The notes under the pieces: generated by a model
Told to the model about the DNA's origin: nothing
Databases searched by the model: none
What the model saw: the letters and a program-made list of their open reading frames with translations, nothing else
NCBI GenBank assembly: GCA_030526515.1
Contig: JAUNCQ010000019.1
Span: 1 to 37,821 of the forward strand
DNA length: 37,821 nt
DNA from: Coriobacteriia bacterium
GTDB taxonomy: Bacteria > Actinomycetota > Coriobacteriia > Coriobacteriales > Eggerthellaceae
Direction: 5' to 3'
Part shown: positions 7,517-14,384 of the stretch, in pieces
Position numbering within the stretch: position 1 is the stretch's first letter
Layout of the letters: the number at the start of each line of letters is the position of its first letter
Position numbers and translations under genes: made by a program

Positions 7517-8437
7517 TTATACGCCCGCCTGGGTGATGTCGTAGGGGGTGGTCTGGTAGACGTAGTAGTTCAGCCAGTTGGTGTAGAGCAGCTGGGCGTG
7601 GCTGCGCCAGTTGTTCCGCGGAGTGCGGGTGGGGTCGTCGTCGGGATAGTAGTTCACCGGCAGCGCGGTCTCCATGCCCTTGGCCTTGTCGCGGTCGTAC
7701 TCGGCGGCCAGCGTGTCGGCGTCGTACTCGGGGTGGCCGAACACGAAGAAGTGGCGGCTGTCGGTGCTCTTCACCACGTAGGCACCGGCCTCCGGGCTCT
7801 GGGCAATCAGCTCCAGCCGCGGGTCAGCGGCCAGGGCGTCCCCGTTCACCTGGGTGTAGCGGGAATGCGGTGCCCAGAACCGGTCGTTGAACCCGCGGAC
7901 CAACGGGCTGGAGGGCTTGATCACGTCGTGGGCGAAAACGCCGAACACCTTCTGCGGCAGCTCCTCCTTGGGCACTCCGTAGTGGTAGTAGATGCCCGCC
8001 TGGGCGCCCCAGCAGATGTGGAGCGTGGAGTGCACGTGGCTCTTGGACCACTCCATGATCTGGCACAGCTCGTCCCAGTAGTCCACGTCCGCGAACTCCA
8101 GCCGCTCCACCGGCGCGCCGGTGATGATCAGGCCGTCGTAGTGCTCGTCCCGCACGTCGTCGAAGGTGCGGTAGAACTGCTCCAGGTGCTGCTGGGACAC
8201 GTTCTGCGCGTCATGGGTGACGGTCTGCAGCAGGTCGACCTGGATCTGCAGCGGCGTGTTGGACAGCATGCGCATGATCTGGGTTTCCGTCTTGATCTTG
8301 GTGGGCATCAGGTTCAGCAGCAGCACCCGCAGGGGGCGGATGTCCTGATGGATGGCCCGATGCTCGGTCATGACGAAGATGTTTTCGGCCTCCAGCTGAC
8401 TGGTCGCGGGCAGGTCCTCGGGAATGCGGATGGGCAT
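7517..8437 (-). CDS. metAA: Homoserine O-acetyltransferase (MetA family, acetyl type)
   Basis: A 306-residue MetA-family acyltransferase that activates homoserine for methionine synthesis. The catalytic cysteine is Cys142 in LHICWGAQAG, and HPEYD near 240 carries the conserved His and Glu. At position 111 the residue is Glu (GLIITGAPVERLEF). The succinyl-CoA-using E. coli enzyme has Gly there, and Glu111 is the published marker of acetyl-CoA preference in this family. This, plus the adjacent O-acetylhomoserine sulfhydrylase gene, supports acetyltransferase activity despite the common annotation as succinyltransferase. The start MPIRIPEDLPATSQL matches family N-termini. It is separated by 102 bp from metY and is likely part of the same methionine unit. 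Confidence 0.95.
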   Translation of the reverse strand: MPIRIPEDLPATSQLEAENIFVMTEHRAIHQDIRPLRVLLLNLMPTKIKTETQIMRMLSNTPLQIQVDLLQTVTHDAQNVSQQHLEQFYRTFDDVRDEHYDGLIITGAPVERLEFADVDYWDELCQIMEWSKSHVHSTLHICWGAQAGIYYHYGVPKEELPQKVFGVFAHDVIKPSSPLVRGFNDRFWAPHSRYTQVNGDALAADPRLELIAQSPEAGAYVVKSTDSRHFFVFGHPEYDADTLAAEYDRDKAKGMETALPVNYYPDDDPTRTPRNNWRSHAQLLYTNWLNYYVYQTTPYDITQAGV

Positions 8438-8539
8438 GGCCGGCCTTTCTGGTCGGGGTTCCTACGGTTACAGGACAACCGCCCGGCCTGCGTTCCCCCA
8501 GGTCAGGCGGCTGTTGGCGAAGCAGCGGCTCCCGGGCGG

Positions 8540-9826
8540 CTACACGGCCGCGAAGCCGCGCTCCAGGTCGGCGATGATGTCATCGATGTGCTCGGTGCCA
8601 ATGGACAGGCGGATGGTGCTCTGGGAAATGCCCACGTCCGCCAGCTCATCATCGGTCAGCTGGGAATGGGTGGTGGTCGCCGGGTGGATGACCAGGCTCT
8701 TCACGTCGGCCACGTTGGCCAGCAGCGAGAAGATCTTCAGGTTGTCGATGAACCGGAAGGCCTCCTCACGGCCGCCCTGCACCTCGAAGGTGAAGATGGA
8801 CGCGCCGCCGTTGGGGAAGTAGCGCTGGTACAGCTCGTGGTCGGGGTGGTCCGGCAGCGACGGGTGGCTGACGCTCTTTACCTTCGGGTGGCCGGACAGG
8901 TACTCGACCACCTTCTGAGTGTTTTCCGCGTGACGCTCCAGGCGCAGGGACAGGGTTTCGGTTCCCTGGAGGAGCAGCCATGCGGCAAAGGGCGAAATGC
9001 ACGCGCCGGTGTCGCGCAGCAGGATGGCGCGGATGTAGGTGACGAAGGCCGCGGGGCCCGCCGCCTCGGTGAAGCGCACGCCGTGGTAGCTGGGGTTGGG
9101 CTCGCTGATCCACGGGAAGCGGCCGGATGCGGCCCAGTCGAAGGTGCCGCCGTCCACGATCACGCCGCCCAGGGTGGTGCCGTGGCCGCCGATGAACTTG
9201 GTGGCGGAGTGGACCACGATGTCGGCGCCGTGCTCGATGGGACGGATCAGGTACGGGGTGCCGAAGGTGTTGTCGATCACCAGCGGCAGGCCGTGGTCAT
9301 GGGCGATCTTGGCAATGGCGTCGATGTCGGGGATGTCGGCGCCGGGGTTGCCCAGGGTCTCCAGGTAGACGGCCTTGGTGTTTTCCTTGATGGCGCCTTC
9401 GACCTCGGCCAGGTCATGGGCGTCCACGAAGGTTGCCTCCAGGCCGTACTGGGTCAGGGTGTGGGCCAGCAGGTTGGAGGTGCCACCGTAGATGGTCTTC
9501 TGGGCCACGATGTGCTCGCCGGCCTGGGCCAGCGCCAGCAGCGTGTAGGTGATGGCGGCAGCACCGGATGCCACGGCCAGGCCGGCAACGCCGCCCTCCA
9601 ACGCGGCGATGCGCTCCTCGAACACGCCCTGGGTGGAGTTGGTCAGGCGGCCGTAGATGTTGCCGGAGTCCGACAGGTCGAAGCGGGCCGCCGCGTGCTC
9701 GGCGTTGTGGAACACGTAGGACGTGGTGGCGTAGATCGGCACCGCGCGGGAGTCGGTGGCCGGATCGGGCTGCTCCTGTCCCACGTGCAGGGCCAGGGTT
9801 TCGAACTTGTAGTCGGAGGTGCTCAT
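8540..9826 (-). CDS. metY: O-acetylhomoserine sulfhydrylase
   Basis: A 428-residue PLP enzyme of the Cys/Met metabolism family that makes homocysteine from O-acetylhomoserine and sulfide. It starts KFETLALHVGQEQPDPATDS, the typical MetY N-terminus. The PLP lysine is Lys210 in VVHSATKFIGGHG, with VIDNTFGTPYLIRP just before. The length fits MetY (about 430) rather than MetB or MetC (about 380-400). It is the first gene of the minus-strand methionine group (metY, metA, metF), reading away from a 400-bp AT-rich divergent region. The start is preceded by GAAAGGATCCCCC, a moderate ribosome binding site. Confidence 0.95.
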   Translation of the reverse strand: MSTSDYKFETLALHVGQEQPDPATDSRAVPIYATTSYVFHNAEHAAARFDLSDSGNIYGRLTNSTQGVFEERIAALEGGVAGLAVASGAAAITYTLLALAQAGEHIVAQKTIYGGTSNLLAHTLTQYGLEATFVDAHDLAEVEGAIKENTKAVYLETLGNPGADIPDIDAIAKIAHDHGLPLVIDNTFGTPYLIRPIEHGADIVVHSATKFIGGHGTTLGGVIVDGGTFDWAASGRFPWISEPNPSYHGVRFTEAAGPAAFVTYIRAILLRDTGACISPFAAWLLLQGTETLSLRLERHAENTQKVVEYLSGHPKVKSVSHPSLPDHPDHELYQRYFPNGGASIFTFEVQGGREEAFRFIDNLKIFSLLANVADVKSLVIHPATTTHSQLTDDELADVGISQSTIRLSIGTEHIDDIIADLERGFAAV

Positions 9827-9944
9827 GGGGGATCCTTTCGGAGTGATTTCGGTTCGTGGGGAACACTCTACGCGGGAGAACCTACCCCTTCAATAGGATT
9901 CGTTTTCAAGTATCTGCCACCTAGTTATCAAAATCATTTATATC

Positions 9945-10099
9945 AATATGCCGAAATATGCCCAGCGTATCCGATAGCAACGCATATTTCGTCCCCTTAC
10001 GGCAGCTATGGCGCAGCCTGCTCTGCCGCCCGGAGCCCCATGTCCAGCGCCCGATTCCGCACGCCTCTTTCGCCCGACATATTGACGAAACCCAATATG
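9945..10099. promoter_or_regulatory. AT-rich divergent control region between metY and the radical SAM gene
   Basis: The 398-bp gap 9827-10224 is much richer in A and T than its surroundings. It holds a perfect 10-bp inverted repeat, CGAAATATGC (9952-9961) and GCATATTTCG (9982-9991), and a 7-bp one, CATATTG (10078-10084) and CAATATG (10093-10099). CAATATG also occurs at 9944-9950. A plus-strand promoter candidate is TTGACG (10083-10088) with a 17-bp spacer to TTATCC (10106-10111). A second -10-like sequence, TATACT, occurs near 10142. Five ATATTG/AATATG half-sites suggest operators for one regulator (inference). I see no SAM riboswitch fold. Confidence 0.5.
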
Positions 10100-10224
10100 A
10101 GACTTTATCCAATACTAACGCATTCAAACTATTCGAACCGTTATACTATCTACCAGGCGCTCATCAGCGCAAATTCCCGGTCGGGGCCCGTCCGGCCGGG
10201 TCCACCACAGGAAGGAGACCCTCC

Positions 10225-11274
10225 ATGCCCCGCATCAACCCCGAAGTCCAGGCAATCATCGACCGCGCGTTCGACGGCGTGGCCGCCACCCAGGAAGAGT
10301 GCGTGCAGCTGCTGAAGCTGGACCCCCACTCCCCCGAGGCCTGCGCCCTGCGCGGCGCCGCCGACGGCCTGGTCCGCTCCCGCACCGGCAACGCGGCCGT
10401 GCTCTTCGCCCAGATCGGCGTGAGCTGCCACCCCTGCCCGGCCAACTGCAGCTTCTGCTCCTTCGCCCAGGACTACACGCAGATGCAGGCCTTCACCATG
10501 TCTGACGAGGACATCGTGGCCGCAACCAAGAGCTTCACCCAGGACGGCGACCTGTTCGGCCTGTGGATCATGGCCATGGCCGACTACGACGTGGACGAGT
10601 ACTGCCGCGTCATCCGTCTGGTGCGCGAGGCCGCGCCGGCGCAGACCAACATCTACTCCAACGTGGGCGACAGCTCCCTGGAGGACTTCCTGAAGATGAA
10701 GGAGGCCGGCATCACCGGCGTCTACCACATCTGCCGCCTGGGCGAAGGCAAGGTCACGCGCCTGCAGCCGGAGGACCGCAAGCAGACCATCCAGAACGCC
10801 ATCGACGCGGGCCTGGTGGTGCTGAACGCCGTGGAGCCTATCGGCCCCGAGCACACCGCCGAGGAGCTGGCCGAGCAAATCATGGTCATGAAGGCGCAGA
10901 ACCCCATCCAGACCGGCGTCATGAAGCGCATCAACGTGCCCGGCACGCCCTTCGAGGGCACCGGCGAGATCAACCACTACCGCCTGAGCCAGATCGCGGC
11001 CGTGCAGTGCCTGGCCCTGGCTGACATGGAGACGCTGCCGTGGATCGGCCATCACGAGCCCTGTGAGGCCTGCTACGTTTCCGGCACCAACATGATCACC
11101 GCGGAAACCGGCGTCAACCCGCGCGATACCGCCGAGGACACCTCCACCGCCCGCGGCATGGACCTGACCGACTGCCGCCGCATGCTGTTCGAAGCCGGCT
11201 TCACCAAGCTGGCCAAGGGCGACGGCACCCTGGTCGACCTGGACGAAGCCTACATCCAGGCCCACATCCACTAG
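10225..11274 (+). CDS. BioB-like radical SAM protein of unknown function
   Basis: A 349-residue radical SAM protein. The cluster motif is CPANCSFC (CxxxCxxC, near residues 72-79), followed by FAQDYTQMQ. The overall layout and the later NVPGTPFEGTG, HHEPCEACYVSGTNMITAETG and FEAGFTKL segments resemble the BioB/ThiH/HydE group with a BATS-type C-terminus. It is not biotin synthase: the YNHNLDT substrate motif is replaced by YHICRLGEG, and no other biotin gene is nearby. It stands divergent from metY and alone on its strand, with a terminator 46 bp after the stop. Its place next to methionine genes could reflect demand for SAM or a sulfur-related reaction (inference). The start was chosen because GGAAGGAGACCCTCC precedes ATG at 10225. 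The reading frame is open further upstream, but that part has no coding character. Confidence 0.85.
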   Translation: MPRINPEVQAIIDRAFDGVAATQEECVQLLKLDPHSPEACALRGAADGLVRSRTGNAAVLFAQIGVSCHPCPANCSFCSFAQDYTQMQAFTMSDEDIVAATKSFTQDGDLFGLWIMAMADYDVDEYCRVIRLVREAAPAQTNIYSNVGDSSLEDFLKMKEAGITGVYHICRLGEGKVTRLQPEDRKQTIQNAIDAGLVVLNAVEPIGPEHTAEELAEQIMVMKAQNPIQTGVMKRINVPGTPFEGTGEINHYRLSQIAAVQCLALADMETLPWIGHHEPCEACYVSGTNMITAETGVNPRDTAEDTSTARGMDLTDCRRMLFEAGFTKLAKGDGTLVDLDEAYIQAHIH

Positions 11275-11319
11275 CGCTGCCCGCGCTCAGCGCACCCGGC
11301 GCACGCAACCTGCATCACC

Positions 11320-11354
11320 GGCCCGTCGGCTCCCCGCCGGCGGGCCTTTTCTTT
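11320..11354 (+). terminator. Rho-independent terminator of the radical SAM gene
   Basis: GGCCCGTCGGC and GCCGGCGGGCC pair around TCCCC with one mismatch and are followed by TTTTCTTT. Confidence 0.8.
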
Positions 11355-11360
11355 CGCCCC

Positions 11361-14030
11361 CTACAGACCCAGGTCCGCTGCGGCGGCCACCAGCTCCTGG
11401 AAGCGGCCTACGCCGAACTTCCTGTACATGTGGGACAGATGGGACTTGACCGTGCTCTCGCTTACGCAGAGCTCCTCCGCGATCTCGGCACGACCCATGC
11501 CCGCCTGGGCCAGCTCCAGGATCTGCCGCTCCTTGCCGGTGAGGCCCACCAGCTGCGCCGCATCGCCTTCGGCCTCAAGGCGGGAAAACGCGGGGTTGCG
11601 CAGCAGCAGCTGCACGAAGCGACGACGCTCGTAGTCCGGCTTGGCGTTGGTCAGGTACACCATGAGCAGCGGGCGCACCTTTTCGGCCTGATGGGCGAAA
11701 GGAGCCACGATCTGCCGCTCCGCCGCCAGCTTCAGGCAGTCGTGCAGCAGCTTGCACGCCTTGGTCCGCTGGCCCTTCCCGAACGCCAGCAACGCCCGGT
11801 GGAGACCCAGGTCGACCTGGAACAGACCGTACCCATGCTCCTGGGCAGTCCGCTGCAGCTCCTCCAGCCTGGCGTCGGCCTGCTCGGCTCCCGAGGTAAT
11901 GGCCTGGAGCCCCTGACGAACCAGGGACGAATGGAACGTGACCGAGCGACCGGTCATGTCGAACTCTCGGTACACCTCCTCCGCGTCCTCGAAGCGACCC
12001 TGCGCGGCCTTCAGCATGGCGCGGCTCTGGAACGGCAGCATGGCCGTGCCGCGGGGGATGGCCGTCAAGCTGTACTTCACGGCGCCCATGGCCTCCAGGA
12101 GCATCTCGTCCGCCTGGTCGACCCGCCCCTCCTGAACGTACGCCCACGCACGGGCGACGCACCAGTCCAGGTACATGTCCACGTTGTAGTACCGGGAGAC
12201 CAGCGGCTTTGCCTGGTCAAGGCGACTCCCATGATTCCCTTCCACTCCCTGGACCAGGTCGATCATGACCGCCAGGGAAACGGTCGCGCCCCTGACCGGA
12301 TGGTCCGCAGGCGTCACCGTCAGCAGGCGCAGGCACGCCCGGGCCGCATCGGCCATGCTCCCCTGCTCCATGAGGGAATACGCCATCTCGTACTCGTTGA
12401 TCACGCCCATGAACCCGGCCGCGCCCGACTGGGAAAGGGACGCGAACTTCCGGTGCTGCTCCATTCCCTCCGCACAGCGCCCCTGCTGGTCAAGGGCCTC
12501 CGCCCGGCAGTTCGCAAGAATGAGGCGAAGGGGAAGCACGTTCTTCCCCCGCAGCCGCGGCTCGATGGAGCCCATGAGGCGCATGCCCTCCTCGAAGCGG
12601 CTCAGCAGGCAGAGCTTCTTCACGTCCAGCACGTCCAGCACCAGGTCCAGGTCGGCAGGGCGCTCCCCTACGGGCAGCTCCCGCAGCTGACGCTCCCAGT
12701 GGTCCATATTGTCCAGGTCGGCGGAAAGCACGTACGCCCATACCGCCATCAGGCAGAACTCCACGGAAAGGCTTCCCTGCTCAGGCACCCGCAGGAACCA
12801 CAGCAACCGCATCAGGTCGTCGATCTCGACATCAGGGCGAATGACGCGCACCAGGTCGAGCACGCTTTCCCGCTCGGTGGACAGGATCTTGTGCTTGGCA
12901 GCCGGAATCACCATGCCGTGCCGTATGAACCAGTGGGACGCCTTGGCATTCACCCGTCGGTACACATCCGGGCCCAGCAGGGATGATTGCTCCGCCAGCC
13001 ACTCGCTGAACAACGGGTGCACCAGGTAGCGGTCGCCCCGGGCATCCATGGGTGCCACGAACAAGCCGCGCTGGGAAAGCCCCTGCAGCACGGCGGGCAC
13101 ATCGTCCCGATCGAGCACGTAGCTGACGGTGCGGCAGCGCAGCACGCCGATGGACGACGTCTTGACCAGCAGGTCCTGCTCCGCTTCGCTCATACGGGCA
13201 AAGACCTCGTGCTCGAAGAAACGCCAGAAGACGTTGTCGGAACCGCTCACGTTGCGCAGCAGGCCGGGGACGTCCGCGGAGCCCGATGCATTGCGCAGGG
13301 CCATCTCCACCGCCATGGGCCAGCCCTGGGTCTTTTCGAAGAGCCGGTCCAGGTCGGCGTCGGATAGCTCCTGGACGGCGCTTTCGCCCACCGACTCCAG
13401 CAGCGCGTCACGAAGCTCGTCCCGGGTGGAGGCAAGGTCGGCGGTGCCCAGGTGAAGGGGCATCTCGGAGATTACGTGGCCTTCGAAGCTCAGGCGGCTG
13501 TACTGGGTGCGGGACGAAAGCACCACGTGCACGTCGCCGGAAAGGGCCAGCACGAAGGTCATGAGCTCGGACATGCTCACGTACCCCTCCAGCAGGTCGA
13601 AGCAATCCACGATCAGATACATCTGACCCTCCTGCAGCGCCAGGGCGCCCAGGTCGTTGGCCAGGGTGTAGATGCCCTCCAACGGCTCCATGGCCAGGTA
13701 CTCCTCCACGGAGCGCAGACCGCGGTCCCCCACGCCCCGCTCGATGGCGTGGTGCAGGTTCTGCCAGAAGCAGCGGGCATCGCGGTCGTTGCGGTCCACC
13801 GTCATCCAGGCAACCATGTTGCCGCAGGCCTCGCGCCGGTCGAACCAGTCCGTCAGCGCCGTGGTCTTGCCGTAGCCCTGAGGCGCGCTCAGGAACGTGA
13901 TGCGATGCCGCTCCGCCTGATCGAGCAGGGCCATGACGCGCTCACGCGGCTGCTTTCCCTGACGACGAATGGGAGGCATGGCCTTGGACAGAAGCGGTAC
14001 GGACGGAATTTGGCGGGCCGGCTGGGTCAT
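11361..14030 (-). CDS. MalT-like (LAL) LuxR-family transcriptional regulator
   Basis: An 889-residue large ATP-binding LuxR regulator. A P-loop (SAPQGYGKTTALTDW, Lys55) and a Walker B-like MYLIVDCFDLL define an N-terminal NTPase of the STAND type. The middle 400 residues are helical, TPR-like repeats for signal binding. The last 60 residues are a GerE/LuxR helix-turn-helix (LTGKERQILELAQAGMGRAE, then CVSESTVKSHL). In such proteins ligand and ATP drive oligomerisation on direct-repeat operators. It is the last gene of the molybdopterin oxidoreductase-ferredoxin unit, starting 17 bp after the ferredoxin stop with AAGGAGG before ATG 14030. Co-transcription with its probable target suggests autoregulation. 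The phased repeats at 17160-17220 are the obvious candidate site. Confidence 0.92.
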   Translation of the reverse strand: MTQPARQIPSVPLLSKAMPPIRRQGKQPRERVMALLDQAERHRITFLSAPQGYGKTTALTDWFDRREACGNMVAWMTVDRNDRDARCFWQNLHHAIERGVGDRGLRSVEEYLAMEPLEGIYTLANDLGALALQEGQMYLIVDCFDLLEGYVSMSELMTFVLALSGDVHVVLSSRTQYSRLSFEGHVISEMPLHLGTADLASTRDELRDALLESVGESAVQELSDADLDRLFEKTQGWPMAVEMALRNASGSADVPGLLRNVSGSDNVFWRFFEHEVFARMSEAEQDLLVKTSSIGVLRCRTVSYVLDRDDVPAVLQGLSQRGLFVAPMDARGDRYLVHPLFSEWLAEQSSLLGPDVYRRVNAKASHWFIRHGMVIPAAKHKILSTERESVLDLVRVIRPDVEIDDLMRLLWFLRVPEQGSLSVEFCLMAVWAYVLSADLDNMDHWERQLRELPVGERPADLDLVLDVLDVKKLCLLSRFEEGMRLMGSIEPRLRGKNVLPLRLILANCRAEALDQQGRCAEGMEQHRKFASLSQSGAAGFMGVINEYEMAYSLMEQGSMADAARACLRLLTVTPADHPVRGATVSLAVMIDLVQGVEGNHGSRLDQAKPLVSRYYNVDMYLDWCVARAWAYVQEGRVDQADEMLLEAMGAVKYSLTAIPRGTAMLPFQSRAMLKAAQGRFEDAEEVYREFDMTGRSVTFHSSLVRQGLQAITSGAEQADARLEELQRTAQEHGYGLFQVDLGLHRALLAFGKGQRTKACKLLHDCLKLAAERQIVAPFAHQAEKVRPLLMVYLTNAKPDYERRRFVQLLLRNPAFSRLEAEGDAAQLVGLTGKERQILELAQAGMGRAEIAEELCVSESTVKSHLSHMYRKFGVGRFQELVAAAADLGL

Positions 14031-14047
14031 GGGGTCCTCCTTGGCAA

Positions 14048-14293
14048 CTAGACGCGCAAGGACATGGTAATGCGTACCGCATGGGTTGGGCAATTCTGCA
14101 GGCAAAGCCCGCAACCCGCGCAGTTCAGCGGGTCATGGGCAAAGGCCACGGTTTTCGCCCCCTCCTTGCGCAAGGTCAGCACGTCGCCGCGCCTGCACAG
14201 CCGAATGCACTTGCCGCAACCGATGCAGTACTCGGGGTCTATGTTCACTGCGGGCTTGCTCCGGGTGAACCCGGACGGGGGTCCGTAAACCAT
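14048..14293 (-). CDS. 2[4Fe-4S] ferredoxin-like protein
   Basis: An 81-residue electron carrier with two cluster motifs: CIGCGKCIRLC (CxxCxxCxxxC) and CAGCGLCLQNCP. After the first motif the usual proline is replaced by Arg-Arg. It probably passes electrons to the molybdopterin enzyme encoded immediately upstream, and has no signal peptide, so both would act in the cytoplasm. The start is taken at 14293 (MVYGPPSG) because GGAGG lies seven bases before it, whereas the ATG at 14305 has no ribosome binding site and sits at the edge of a hairpin. The alternative would add four residues. Confidence 0.88.
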   Translation of the reverse strand: MVYGPPSGFTRSKPAVNIDPEYCIGCGKCIRLCRRGDVLTLRKEGAKTVAFAHDPLNCAGCGLCLQNCPTHAVRITMSLRV

Positions 14294-14306
14294 GATGGCC
14301 TCCATG

Positions 14307-14343
14307 CGGAAAGGGGAAGCGACCTGTGCCGCTCCCCCTTCCG
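14307..14343 (-). promoter_or_regulatory. Intercistronic hairpin between oxidoreductase and ferredoxin genes
   Basis: On minus, CGGAAGGGGGAGCG (14343-14330) pairs with CGCTTCCCCTTTCCG (14321-14307) around an 8-base loop, ending two bases before the upstream ATG at 14305. It has no following T-run. It is more likely an mRNA-processing or stoichiometry element than a full terminator (inference). Confidence 0.55.
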
Positions 14344-14384
14344 TTCCATTGAGAGAAAAAGGTAACCGTTATTCGGGCGAAAGC

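Noticed and set aside
7517-8437. Homoserine O-succinyltransferase
   Set aside because: Glu111 and the adjacent O-acetylhomoserine sulfhydrylase favour acetyl-CoA.
9827-9960. SAM riboswitch in front of metY
   Set aside because: I could not find the conserved SAM-I or SAM-II core or a terminator/antiterminator pair in the minus-strand leader.
10225-11274. Biotin synthase (bioB)
   Set aside because: The cluster motif and layout fit, but the YNHNLDT-type substrate motif is absent and no biotin genes are nearby.
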